64,000 bases of DNA from positions 496,001-560,000 of the forward strand of contig JAQFVV010012419.1 in the NCBI GenBank assembly GCA_028023455.1, read 5' to 3'. The notes beneath the pieces are model-generated. The model had not been told where the DNA came from. It ran no database searches and worked only from the letters and a program-made list of their open reading frames with translations. The position numbers and the translations under genes are program-made. This document shows, piece by piece, positions 1-10,553 of this stretch (position 1 is the first letter of the stretch; every line of letters begins with the position of its first letter). This DNA is from Epiperipatus broadwayi (lineage: Eukaryota; Onychophora; Udeonychophora; Euonychophora; Peripatidae).

Positions 1-86
1 TTGGTTTGCCTCAAGTACATATTCTTCAAAATTTGGCTCAATGTCATAATGCCACTCAACTCTTGATAGCATATAATCTGTATAGG

Positions 87-815
87 CTAGAAATTGATAA
101 TTTGCATTGACATATCAAACTCTTGAAAATGATTCAAATTGCTAGTTATTTACATGTAAGTGACTTTTACCATCAACAATTGAACACAGAAACATGTTTA
201 AAAAAATAAATAGATTTTATTATTGTTGATACAAAATACTGAAGTAGTTAATTGTCTAAAGTTAAGAATATTAATATTACAATAAATAAGAAATTAATAA
301 ATCAAATTTATCCCTTGGACTATACTTAATTTGATTCCTTCATTTTGTTAAAATTCTCTAGGTTTTTAAGAACTGCCACTTTTCTTTTATTTCCGATTTA
401 AAATATAGCTTGGAGATTATAATTATCAAGAAATGCATATTTAAATTTAGGTTTAAATAAATGAAGAAAAAAGTACAAATAAAGATCGACAACTGATCAA
501 AGAAATAGATATGGAAACAATAATAGAATATTCATTGGAGTGCACTAACTAATTTAAAATGAAGGAATCAAATTAAGTGTAGCTCAAGAGATAAATCTGA
601 TTTATTAAGTTTTTCTTTGTAATATTAATATGCTTAACTTCATATAATGAACTACTTCAGTATTTTGTATTAACAATAATAAAATTATTTATTTTTTAAA
701 ATATGTTTTCGTGTTCATTTATTAATAATAAAAGTCACTTGCATGTAAATAACTAGAGATTTGTATCAATTTCAAGAGTTGGATGTATTGATGCGAATTA
801 TCAATTTCTAAAGCA
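87..815. repeat. Foldback-type inverted repeat, ~260-bp arms
   Basis: Reading 87-350 against the reverse complement of 555-815 gives a long imperfect match. Shared blocks include AGAAATTGATAATT at the outer ends, CTAGTTATTTACATG, ACAAAATACTGAAGTAGTT and TTTGATTCCTTCATTTT. The arms flank a loop of about 200 bp with no open frame. This layout fits a foldback or MITE-like non-autonomous DNA element. I could not find a convincing target-site duplication, so the family is unassigned. Arm divergence (roughly a fifth of positions by eye) says it is old. Confidence 0.65.
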
Positions 816-1138
816 CTTGTGGATCTCACGCAATCAAAAGTAGATTCCATTATGATGTTAAGAGCCACATTTCGAACAGTATCTACATGACAAACCGAGA
901 ATTTCTGGTAACTAGAAGATATAATGTTTCAGTATTTGGAAATTCAGGCTTTTAATAACATTTGTAGTTTAGAAGTTATAAACATTTAATATTTAGAGTG
1001 TGGTCACCGCCATTTTGAATTCTATCAATTATACATTTATTGACCATGTGGGTTTTTAATTAATATTTTTTCCTTTACTTTTTCTGTTTAAGTACTCTAA
1101 ATTCATATGCTTTATTTCATATGAGCATATCCTTTTGA

Positions 1139-1612
1139 TTGTCATGAGTAGATGATTTAATAAACTAGGAAACATAAAACTTGATTTTTTTAAAGGTTGG
1201 TGTAAATTTGGATAATGAATCCGAATTTAAAATATTTGTGTGCCTTTTTTAGTTATGTGACTCCATAAATATAACTGTATGAAAATGTAATTATTGTTTA
1301 AAATTGATTTTTTATTATGGTCATGAGTAGATCGTTTAATAAACTAGCAAACTTAAATTTCATTTTTTAAAATTGAGAATTTTGTGTTTTAATATTTTAA
1401 TCACATGATTGCATTTCTTGTAACTATGAATTTTTTTTTTTTTTATGAAAATAGCGATATGTAATATCAATGAAAAAGTCTGGTCAAACCAAGTTTTCAT
1501 TTTTTAATTTTTGATGAAAATTGCGAATTTTGTGTTTTATTATTTTAATCATTTGATTACTTTTCTTGTAACTATAAAAATTGTTTTTTTTTTATTTTTG
1601 ATGAAAATGGCG
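1139..1612. repeat. Short direct repeats in AT-rich DNA
   Basis: The motif TCATGAGTAGATnnTTTAATAAACTAG occurs near 1142 and again near 1319. A second motif, GAATTTTGTGTTTTA followed by TTGTAACTAT and a T-run, occurs near 1377 and near 1524. These look like decayed tandem duplications with spacings of about 150-180 bp. The neighbouring 816-1138 is AT-rich with no gene. Confidence 0.5.
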
Positions 1613-2279
1613 ATTTTGTAAGGAATGTTCGGATTGTGACAATCATTTATCGCTTGGACGTCAGCCTGGGTTTTGGACAGTTCTTTTAATTCAAAATGGC
1701 CATGAGTGCAGTCAGCACCCATCTATGTACATCAAGTAAGAAATGAATAGTTGCACATGGCTACAGATACAGCAACTGGAATAAATCCTGAGTTCATTCT
1801 CTAAATGGGCGCATATAACACAGCAAAATCAAAACACAAGCAGAATAGCAGAAACGAATGAAGTAATCAAAATCAAAGAGAAGTAAAGAGTCTAATGAAG
1901 TCAGCAGAATAATAAAATGATTTTTAATTGGTCTTATATATACTAGCCACTTATTGTTTGACCCATTCAGGAATTTGAAGAATCTCCCTAATCAACAAAC
2001 CAGTGATTAAAATATTTTTACTCAGATAAGTCAGCATTTTAATTAATTTATGAATTTCCAGATTAATTATGTTAATTAAACATTTTCAGACAACAATATT
2101 TACTAGAAAAAAAACTATATTTTCTGTTTAACTCTTAATTAAAATAAACTAATTAGAATTGATAAAGAAACTACTAAAAGATAATAAAATTCAGTTACAA
2201 ATTTCACTTTCTAAAAAAAATTGTTACATTAAAATAAGCTGCCAAAAAGAAATTTGGTTGACTGAAGCAAGTCCTTTGT
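1613..2279. other. Gene-free AT-rich stretch
   Basis: No open frame with recognisable content on either strand. It may include the 3' untranslated tail of the LINE fragment that ends at about 2280 on the minus strand. Confidence 0.5.
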
Positions 2280-3420
2280 TTACAGGGCCTTCAACTGGGA
2301 GTTAAAGATTACTGATGGTTTAGGTCTTGGAAGTGTAAATTTAGTTGTGCACCTGGCCATCCATATAGCATATGAAATAAAGATGGCCAGACAGATGACT
2401 GGGAAGTCACTAGAGTGCAGACAGCTCTTGAGATCAAGAATTTTTAGAAGAGGGATACTGCACTCATCATTGATGGACTGCCTAATGTCCTGATAGCCAG
2501 GGCAGAGAAAAATAATATGGTCAAATGTTTGATCACCTCTGTGACAGATGTAGCACATTGATTGGGTCTACCTTTGAAAAATATTTCTTGAAATGAAGAA
2601 ACTAGCTTATAGGTATCATGCCTCAATTAACTTTTATGAGGTGATCCAAAAGTTTAGGTTCAATAATGAGGCATTAAAAATTGACATGATCTTGTAGTTA
2701 TTTAGGCCTAGATGGACTTTGATGGTCAGGATCTCTGGATTTAGTAGTGCTTGTGCTTTTCAGATGTTTATTTTATTATCAAGAGCCAGGATAGAATTAC
2801 TATTGTGACAGAGAACTTTACTGACAATGGAGTCTATCCAGGCAGTACGTGAAGGTAAGGGTCTGTCTGTGGGGATCACAGGATCAATAATGACTGCTGA
2901 AGAGTACTTTTTGGTGAGGCTATGGACCAGAGAGTGCTGTTTTTGCTACATGATTGAACACAGTGAATAGAGGGACAAGCCATTAATCTTCCTGTGTTGA
3001 TGTAGCCAGGCTGAGCTGATGACAGGTGCACATCCTCTCCAGATGATCTGGTTACAGATCCTTTGAATTTGGATGTTAAAGGTCTTAAAATATTATGGAC
3101 AGATAGTAATTGATCTTGCCCATTATTTTTGTATTTATTAGGCCTATTTTGCCCTGAATGGACAAATATGTTTTGGCCAGTGAATGGGTAAATCTAGAGG
3201 TGTCTTCCAGGATGGACCTGTGGAAGACAGTGGGCATGGCATTGTAAGATTTGTGGATTTGAAACCCCAGAAAAGGCTGAGGTTGGGTGAGGGAGGCTGA
3301 TTTGATGTAGCACATGGAGCCTTTATGGAAGTCTTGCCCCAGGACAATGAGATCACTACCAGTCAAGGCCTCCATCCCTGCTGAAAAGAACACAAGAGAC
3401 TTAGTCAATTGAGTCATCAT
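2280..3420 (-). pseudogene. Non-LTR retrotransposon (LINE) RT C-terminus, decayed
   Basis: Translating the minus strand from 3420 downwards gives a chain of blocks in shifting frames. A region ending NTKIMGKINYYLSIIF comes first. Then comes QRICNQIIWRGCAPV followed by W and an INGLSLYSL segment, which matches the 'W-x-G ... GGL' block after the RT domain in many LINEs. The chain ends in CYICHRG...H...CP, the CCHC finger (CX2C...H...C) typical of LINE C-termini. Frameshifts near 3085 and 2600 and a stop near 2950 show it is dead. The catalytic YxDD part is missing, so this is a 5'-truncated copy, the usual fate of LINEs. The exact clade is not determined. The family role is target-primed reverse transcription; this copy cannot do it. 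Confidence 0.7.
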
Positions 3421-3649
3421 ATTTCAAGTGCTGTCTTGCATAGCAAAATCATATATTTTAGTAACAATAAAATTCTTTTAAAATAAAATAGGCTGAGCTA
3501 TGTCTTAAAACCTTTTTACTATTAGTGTGTCTGCATATATACATAATACTAAACTCACCAAAAACACAACATAAATTTAAAAAAAAACCACAAGTTAAAT
3601 TAAAGTTAAGGCTGTTTACCTAACTGACATATAAATTAATATTGAGATA

Positions 3650-4440
3650 GGCAAAGCATCTCAATGTATATATAAATATTTAATGTTTGAAATTATTCAT
3701 TTATAATGATTACTCAATCAGCATTCAACCTAGAATAGAACTAATGAAAGCCAACTACCTACTCCAAAATTTAAAATGTCACTGACAGTCTAATTGCACT
3801 CAAAACAAGGATTATCCTTTTAAATGTCACTTTAGATCTAATATAGAGATAAAAGCATTGCAGTTTATATTTATAGGTTTAAGAATTTAAAGCAAACTTT
3901 TCAATTTTTTTACCCTCCATTGGTAGGTTATGTTTTGTGACATTCAAAAAACGATCTTCATCATGAGTGCAACCAGTTTGTCAGTTTCACTTTATATTTT
4001 GTCCTGGGTAGTTGGCTTTCATTAGCATTTATTCTAGAGTGAATACTTTCTCATTGAGTAATTATTATAAATGGATAACTCCATATATTATATATTTTCA
4101 TCAAAAAACATCCACTGAAAACATTATATCACAATACGCATAACCTACAAGTGGAGGGATTTAATAAGAAAATTGAAAAGTTAGTTATACCTACAAATGT
4201 AACCTGCAGTGCTTTGATCTCTAGATTAAATTTAGGGTGATGTTCAAAACAGAATTATCTTTTTGAGTGCAATCATTTGGCAGTTTCACATTAACTCTTT
4301 GCCTGAGGCAGTTGACTTTTATTAATTCTATTGTAGGTTGAGTGCTTTGTAATTGAGTAATTAGTGTAAAAGGATTACTCTACACATTAAATAATTTCAT
4401 CAAAAACATCCATTGAAAATTATTATATTAACATATTTAT
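3650..4440. repeat. Nested foldback element with partial third arm
   Basis: 3677-3935 matches the reverse complement of about 4136-4400; shared blocks include ATTACTCAAT, CACTCAAAA, AGAGAT(A/C)AAAGCA and TGTAGGTTATG. The middle part, 3948-4130, is a further diverged copy of the end of the right arm (GAGTGCAA, CAGTTTCAC, CATCAAAAACATCCA). So one inverted pair carries an extra arm fragment, as in foldback elements with internally duplicated ends. No open frame is present. It ends just before the family A composite. Confidence 0.6.
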
Positions 4441-4453
4441 CAACATAACATAC

Positions 4454-7400
4454 TGAAACAAAAACCTCCAATCCCTTTCCGTTTCACCATCAACCTAATG
4501 ACCTACTCGTCTGAACTAGTTTCGAACCTATTTTAAATGTAAAAATGTAATATATAAGTCGAGCGGGAAAACTTTGCTACAATGGCCGCTTGAATGGCAT
4601 CATCCATTTACATACGAAAACATGCTATAGTTAGACAGGTTTGATAAAATTATAGCGGAGAAATGCTCATAATTTATTATAAAATGTTTTATTAATTTTC
4701 AGTCAATTCTTAATTATATTCGCTATAATATTCGTATGTGGATGGATAATTTAAACCTTGGAATAACGGCAAAATGATTCATATATATTTAAGTTTAAAT
4801 AAAAGTAATGTAAATGTTTTCTTTAATTTATTTAACGGTTTTCTGATTTAATGTTTTACATATATAGTTGAAACAAGTATTTTCTTTAAATTTGCTTTTT
4901 TTTTAATAAACAAATATGTTAAAAGTTATTTAGTTTTATAAAATAAGAATTATCAATTAGTGACACACCCGGGTAAAAAAGTAAAATCTGTTTTCTGATT
5001 GATTTTTGTTTGCAACAAAAGACTTTTTCATTAAATCAGAATACCGTTCCTTCTGCTAAGTAATAACACCTGAAAAGGAATTTAATTAATGAAAATGAAT
5101 CAAATTATATAGTTTATATATTTTGATACATTTTTTAAGGAAATTAAATATAACACCTCGGAGATTTTATCAGTTGTTGTAGAAATTGAATTATATTATT
5201 TTGCTTTAATTAAAAGTCAATTGGTCCCGAGGCTTACGAAATTCCAAAAAGGTGTTAAAGTTTAGTAGAAGGATATAAATAGGCCTTATTTTAAGCAGGA
5301 AGGAGAATCCATCTTGCTTTTGAAGAGAGTTAACATCAGAAGTCAAAATTGTTAATTTTACCATGTCTGGCTAAAGTCAGGCAAGAATTGCTGCAATTCC
5401 CGTGATGGAACGCCGAGTTCAATCCATCAAATGCCGAAGCAACAACCACACCAAATAAAAGATGTCATAAGCCGCTAAAAGAACTTGCCTTCATTCCAAC
5501 ACCATTTTAAATCGTCTCCCAACTGAATAAGAACAAGCCATAAGCCGCCAAAGAACTCACCTTCGTTCCAGCTCGAATATCTCCAGTTCAGCTATAGGAG
5601 AACTGTTTTAATATTATTTAAAATCGCAGAGCTCTGTGTGAATTTCAACAACAATCATTATTTCTTCAAAATCAGGTTAGCTAACCATATTATTGCAATT
5701 TCTTTCTAAATTATTTTCCAAATAATATTGTAAATTCTCTAAAATGAAATACTTTTGCAAATTTCTTTATTAATTCAATATTGTAAACTCTGTCTAAATC
5801 GTATTTGAAATCTATAAATGAAATATTTTTGCTAAATTTCTTTGTTAATTAATATTTTGCTATATAATTTAATCACTGCAGTTATATTTTGCTTTTCTTT
5901 TGCTTATTTTATTTATTATTAGTTATGCCTATGTTTCGAAACGGCGTGCATTTAATTATAGAATATATTTTTAAACATATAAATTTAAATTATTTATATA
6001 GCGTCATTTCGTGCGCTGTTTCGAAACTCAAATTCATATTTTGTCATTTAGTAAATTAATTAATATAAATATAAAATGTGGCTTTTCAACCTTTAATTAT
6101 TATATTACTAAAGATTAAACTAGCTTGGAGTGCAATCATAAGTATATTTTTTTTAGTAAAGTATTCGTAACTCCCTTATTAAATATACTTTTCCTCCTTT
6201 TTAAAAGTTTAGTAGTTATAGATAACTAAAGAGATTGAACGAGATAAAGTAAAGTTTGTATATATTCTCGTCAGTAGCATATACATATTTCTCATGCTAC
6301 AGAAGTGTTGGCTCTTTTGATCAAGCTGATGAACTGGTGTTCATTTAATATATGATCTTTAATTTATAATATCCTTCGGCTTGGCGGATGTGGGATTTAT
6401 TAATATTTTCTCGTTGTGCTGTTCCTTTTGATATATATATAAGATGGAGCCACGGTAAGTCCAGCCCATCTTCTCTTAAGGGTAGTGCAGTAGTGAAGTC
6501 TGAGCTATGGGCCAGATTAGCACGTAAGTCCCCCGCTTCTTATGAACCAAATAAAGGTTCCCTTTTGCAGCATGACGATCGGTTATTGCGTAAACTGTTG
6601 TTTGTCACAAAAACCCTAAAACTATTTTTCCATCTGCAGAGCCACTTTATTATTATATTTTACTTGTGCCTAGCGTATTAGTAAAATCGTTATAGCCAAC
6701 TCTCCCTCCCTAGTATGCAGTCTTCGGCGTTGATCCGAAGCATTCTTGAAAACCCGTTCGATCTAAAGCTATCTGGGATGCTTTATAAGCCCATAGTTAA
6801 TATATAAATTGATTATAGTCAGATGTATTAAGTTTCACTCCAGACTTGGTTTGATTTTACGTAAAAGAGCCACTCGAACTGATTATAAAAGGACATAACA
6901 AATAAGTTCATGTAGTGATTAGTTGTATAGCAGGATATTTGGCTCCATTGAATCATAGCCACAAACCTATTTGCCAACATCAATTATTGTTCAAATAGTC
7001 TAGAGAATGTTACTTTATAAATGAAATGCCTATGTGCATTGGCCAACAACAATTGTCAATAAATATATTTTAATTCATCATATATCAGTTTCTGTCTCAT
7101 TATTAAATCAATCCAATTCACTAATTGCCCATAAGTATTCATTAGTAAAGCCCCTATTATTTAAATATGTTAGATTTTATCTGTGGAATGTCTAGTATTT
7201 AAGTTGTTTATATATATATGTTTTAGTCCATGAGTCTTATTGTTTTCTCCGATTTGCTCGCCCAAAATCGTGGGGCTTGTAACTCATTTCCACCCCTGAA
7301 GAGATTATGGAGTATATATATAATTCTTTTGGTCAAAATTAATGATTTTGAGTCAAATTTTTTTTGAATAATGTATATATGTAAGATTTTTTTTTCCGCG

Positions 7401-7513
7401 TTTGGACGACCAAAGTGAGGCTTCGATGTAAACACCTACATACTCTGAGTTATGGACTTTTGTGTGTATATAGCAAAAAAAATATTAAATTTATTTTGTG
7501 TCTTTCCTGTTCA
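4454..7513 (+). repeat. Family A LTR, copy A1 (complete, 3.06 kb)
   Basis: It starts TGAAAC and ends TTCA eight bases before a primer-binding site, as expected for a 5' LTR. It is unusually long. A TATA-like box at about 5273 implies U3 of ~0.85 kb and a very long R/U5. Within R/U5, a ~70-bp unit containing CATAAGCCGC is duplicated (about 5468-5590). A more GC-rich block at 6380-6790 holds GTAAGT at 6455 and 6524 and a pyrimidine-CAG at 6625-6639. A1 lacks the SINE that sits in A2, A4 and A5. Two G-to-A changes disturb its terminal hairpin. Confidence 0.8.
5270..5284 (+). promoter_or_regulatory. TATA-like box of the family A LTR
   Basis: GGATATAAATAGGCC lies here and is kept in A2 (about 11,414) and A4 (about 18,222), and in reverse in A5 (about 26,510). 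A3 has a weaker form (GTATAAATAAGCC near 13,740). It is the only good TATA box in the first 1 kb of the LTR, so it probably sets the U3/R boundary. Transcription start itself is inferred. Confidence 0.5.
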
Positions 7514-7521
7514 CTAGTGAC

Positions 7522-7539
7522 TGGCGCCCGAGGATGATT
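7522..7539 (+). other. Primer-binding site of family A
   Basis: TGGCGCCCGAGGATGATT starts 8 bp after the LTR end TTCA. Its first ten bases equal those of the classic tRNA-Lys PBS (TGGCGCCCGA), then it diverges. The same site is present, reversed, at 24031-24045 in the right arm. This fixes the + orientation of A1-I1 and the LTR length. Confidence 0.7.
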
Positions 7540-8257
7540 GATCAAGTTATAAGTCATCCTCTTATAAATTTGTCATTAGGGAGCAGAGAAAAGTAATTTA
7601 GATTAAAAGAAAAGGGGGGGTCTCGTTGCTTTATCAAGGTATTTTATGAATTGGAGTGGTTTAAAATGAGTAAGAAATATATATATATATATATAAGTAA
7701 CGTCAAATTAACCAAAAGTTAAAAGGTTTGAAATTGGTGCAGACGGATCAAACGGAATTAGGTCATAAAACTATTTAAGTATATATGTGTATATATATAT
7801 AAAAAAAACAGCTGGAAGAAGAGAGCGGGGGTGAGTTAAATTTTTATTAAGTCATCTTTAATATTAAAATATGTGTTATACTTTAGATATATAGACGAAA
7901 AAAAAAAAAAAAAAAGGATTTTTTTTTAAATTTTTCGTATATTTTATTAAAGCTAGAAAAAAAGAAGGGATTTTTTTTTTTAAATAAAAAAAAGAATTTC
8001 ATATGTTTTATAAAATAAAAAGTAGGGACACGAATTTTTTTTAAATTCATTATATGTTGGACGGGCATCGAGATGGAGTAAGCTTATAGATATATTAGTG
8101 AGTTAGGCATAGAGTTGGGATGGAAGTGAGCGAGTCGTTCTTGAAGGGGGAGAGCAGCAAACAGCCGTATTAAAAGTATAGAAGTTTTAAAAATCAAATA
8201 TTTATTAGGTGCGAAAAATAAATAAATAAATCTTGAAAGGATTATATAGTATACAGA
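7540..8257 (+). other. Untranslated leader of family A copy I1
   Basis: This non-coding leader lies between the PBS and the gag start. It contains a G7 run near 7613, (AT)n near 7680 and long A/T runs at 7899-8045. It is matched, reversed, by 23320-24030. No conserved open frame. A strong AGAGCAGCAAACAGCC block near 8150 is where copy I4 resumes after a deletion. Confidence 0.5.
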
Positions 8258-9766
8258 ATGAACAAAGAAACAGAAGTAATGAGCAGTGGGGAAGAGATAG
8301 AAGTAGGAATGGAGATGAAAGGTGGAGGTATCGTGTTGAGATCAGGAAGAGAGATTAATGAGTACAATAGCAGTACAGAAGAAATAGAAAGGGAAAATGG
8401 TATGAGCCAGGATAGAGATGAGTGTGCACAGAAAACTCTTGATATGCCAGAGAATTCAGTTACCGAAATATCTGAACAGATACCGGTAGAGGAGATTAAG
8501 CAGGAAGGCCAGGATTTTAATTGGTTGCTGAGACAGCTTAGACAGGATGCGAAAGAAATGGATCAGAAAATGGAGGCAAGGGATCAGAAAATGAATCAGA
8601 AAATGGAGGAAAGGGATCAGAAAATGGAGGAAATGAATCACAAAATGACACAAAGATTTGAAACCCTTAGCAGAGATATTAGACAAGAGATGGCAGACAG
8701 AGATAAAAGACTGGAAGAAATGTGCCAAGGTCTACAGGGATTGTCAACCAGCTGTCAGCAGAAGTCTGAAGAAATTAGGGGAGAAGTTAAAGAAATGTTA
8801 CATAAAAACCAAGAAGAAAATAGAAAGGAATTTGTTGTGATTAAAGAAGAAGTGAAGACCATAGTAGAGAAGGTAGAATGTCAAGAAAAGAATGTGATAG
8901 ACGAGGTTTATGAAGTTGGTGTAGAATTAGGCAACAAATTTCAAGGCTATGAAGAGACTCAAAAGGAAATGAGAAATGAAATACATGAAATCAGAGAAAA
9001 TTTAATGGAAAAAAATCAAATGGCTGCCAAAGAAGAAAATGTTGTGACAGCGTATACTCAAGAGTTGAAAGATGTAGCAGAAATGAAAGAAGAGAGAGAA
9101 AAGGAAAGCAACTTTGCTAGTGATTACCAAGCTAACAAACTTAATAGACAGGAGGGAGTGCAAATTATTGGCCAGAGTGAAGATGATAATAAAAATAATT
9201 TTAGAGAGAGCGAAGCCAAAGTCGATCAGCAAAGTACCATAGTCAAAGAAAATGAATTTTTAAGCGAACATAAGTTCCAGATGGATGATGAAAATAGCAC
9301 ATTTTACCGGTATGAAGAACAAGTTGGGTTGGAAAAGGATGAATTCCAAGAGACGCAAAATCAAAGCAAGGAATGTGAAAAAGCACTTACTAGAGAAAGT
9401 ACCACTAAAAATGAAAATAATGTAAAATGTACACAAGCAATAATAAACGTGAGTAATATTAATAATATAAAGCATCTAGACACCCCGTGCCAAGAAACTC
9501 CTATAGAAAATACTAGTAAGTTATCTGTAGCAGAACAGGAGCCCACGTTTGAAGAAAAGAATCTCGAGCTGCATGAGATACGAAGTTTGACAATGCACCC
9601 TAAACGATTTCCTGTGAGGTTGAAAGACAAAAATGAAAGCTATGAATGGATAACCGATGATGATGAAGAAGGTTGGACATCTGATGAAGATGATGATGAT
9701 CTATTGGGATGTTGTTTCAACCCCGGCATGGAGTTATTTTTTAAGCAACCCCCAGATCCTATTTAA
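8258..9766 (+). CDS. Coiled-coil Gag-like protein, family A copy I1, capsid-less form
   Basis: An intact 502-residue frame. The N-terminus has a GGGIVLRSGREINEY segment, resembling the LRSGR start of many Ty3/gypsy Gag proteins. Residues ~95-135 are an 11-residue repeat (DQKM/NQKM/EER units, about two copies here). A long charged heptad-like coiled coil follows to ~290. The C-terminus holds MHPKRFPVRLKDKNESYEW, an acidic run (DDDEEGW...DEDDDD) and a final PPDPI. No capsid (retrotrans_gag) core, CCHC knuckle, protease or RT is present. Compared with I4 and I5 it has ~60 extra residues before MHPKR. The frame lacks stops, so the copy may be recent. Assembly or RNA-packaging roles are inferred from position only. 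The start was chosen because it is the first ATG after the leader and is shared with I5. Confidence 0.75.
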   Translation: MNKETEVMSSGEEIEVGMEMKGGGIVLRSGREINEYNSSTEEIERENGMSQDRDECAQKTLDMPENSVTEISEQIPVEEIKQEGQDFNWLLRQLRQDAKEMDQKMEARDQKMNQKMEERDQKMEEMNHKMTQRFETLSRDIRQEMADRDKRLEEMCQGLQGLSTSCQQKSEEIRGEVKEMLHKNQEENRKEFVVIKEEVKTIVEKVECQEKNVIDEVYEVGVELGNKFQGYEETQKEMRNEIHEIRENLMEKNQMAAKEENVVTAYTQELKDVAEMKEEREKESNFASDYQANKLNRQEGVQIIGQSEDDNKNNFRESEAKVDQQSTIVKENEFLSEHKFQMDDENSTFYRYEEQVGLEKDEFQETQNQSKECEKALTRESTTKNENNVKCTQAIINVSNINNIKHLDTPCQETPIENTSKLSVAEQEPTFEEKNLELHEIRSLTMHPKRFPVRLKDKNESYEWITDDDEEGWTSDEDDDDLLGCCFNPGMELFFKQPPDPI

Positions 9767-10553
9767 ATTGTTAGTTATTTTTGTGAGTTTTTTTTTGTGT
9801 GTGTGATTGATCTTTTTATATACCCTTTTATATATATTATACACTCTATATTTGATCTATATTAACACTTTATATATTCTACACTTCATATTTTATACAG
9901 ATATATTAACACTTTTTATTTTATTATACACTCTATATATAGTATACACTCTATATTTTATTTATATATAATTTGTGGGGGCGCACACTTTATATATTGT
10001 ACACTTCATATTTTTATACAGATATATTAACACTTTTTATTTTATTATACACTTTATATATTATACACTTTATATTTTATTTATATACCTTAGATATATT
10101 AACACTTTATATGTTACCTTATACATATTATACACTTTATATTCTATCTACATACACTTTATATATTATCCGTGTTATACTTTATTTATATACCTTACAT
10201 ACATATTATACACTGTATATTTGATCTCTATATCCTTTATATATTACACGCATTATATTTTATATATATATAAAACATATCCATTATTTTGACAAAGAGG
10301 TATACTCGTTTGGGTATATATCTGTTTAAGTTTAAAATATTTACTAATAACCGATAATTTCATTATGTGTATTGATAATTGTTAGAAGCACTAAATGTAT
10401 TATATAGTGTAATCTAGTATGATGTATTATCATAAGTTTAGCGTAGGATTAGGCCATGAGTTTATATTTTGAAAGAAGCCATAATTTAGCTCCGTGTTAT
10501 ATAAGTAAAGTCTTTTTTTTTTATTTGTTTTTTTTTTACTAAGTTTACTGATA
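9767..10553 (+). repeat. AT-rich minisatellite-like 3' tail of family A
   Basis: After the stop, 9780-10270 is built from variants of TTTATATATTATACAC, repeated many times with drift. 10,281-10,553 is ordinary 3' sequence ending in T-runs before LTR A2. The same layout follows I3 at 16,788. The purine-rich tract expected directly before a 3' LTR is absent; the sequence there is T-rich. Open frames in this tract are low-complexity artefacts. Confidence 0.65.

Noticed and set aside
6326-6332. CTGATGA hammerhead-like core (also 13,013-13,019)
   Set aside because: No stem II followed by GAAA at the right spacing, and not conserved between LTR copies.
6514-6540. AGATTAGCA-containing block resembling part of U6 snRNA
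   Set aside because: Match is short, interrupted by the GTAAGT, and without other U6 features.
6388-6681. 97-residue frame in LTR A1 with relatives in A3, A4 and A5
   Set aside because: Ends differ by indels that shift the frame, and A2 lacks it; DNA conservation is better explained by LTR identity and the splice-like signals.
9973-10292. Y/L/I-rich frames in the AT tail (also 16,789-17,069)
   Set aside because: Low-complexity translation of TATACAC-type repeats.
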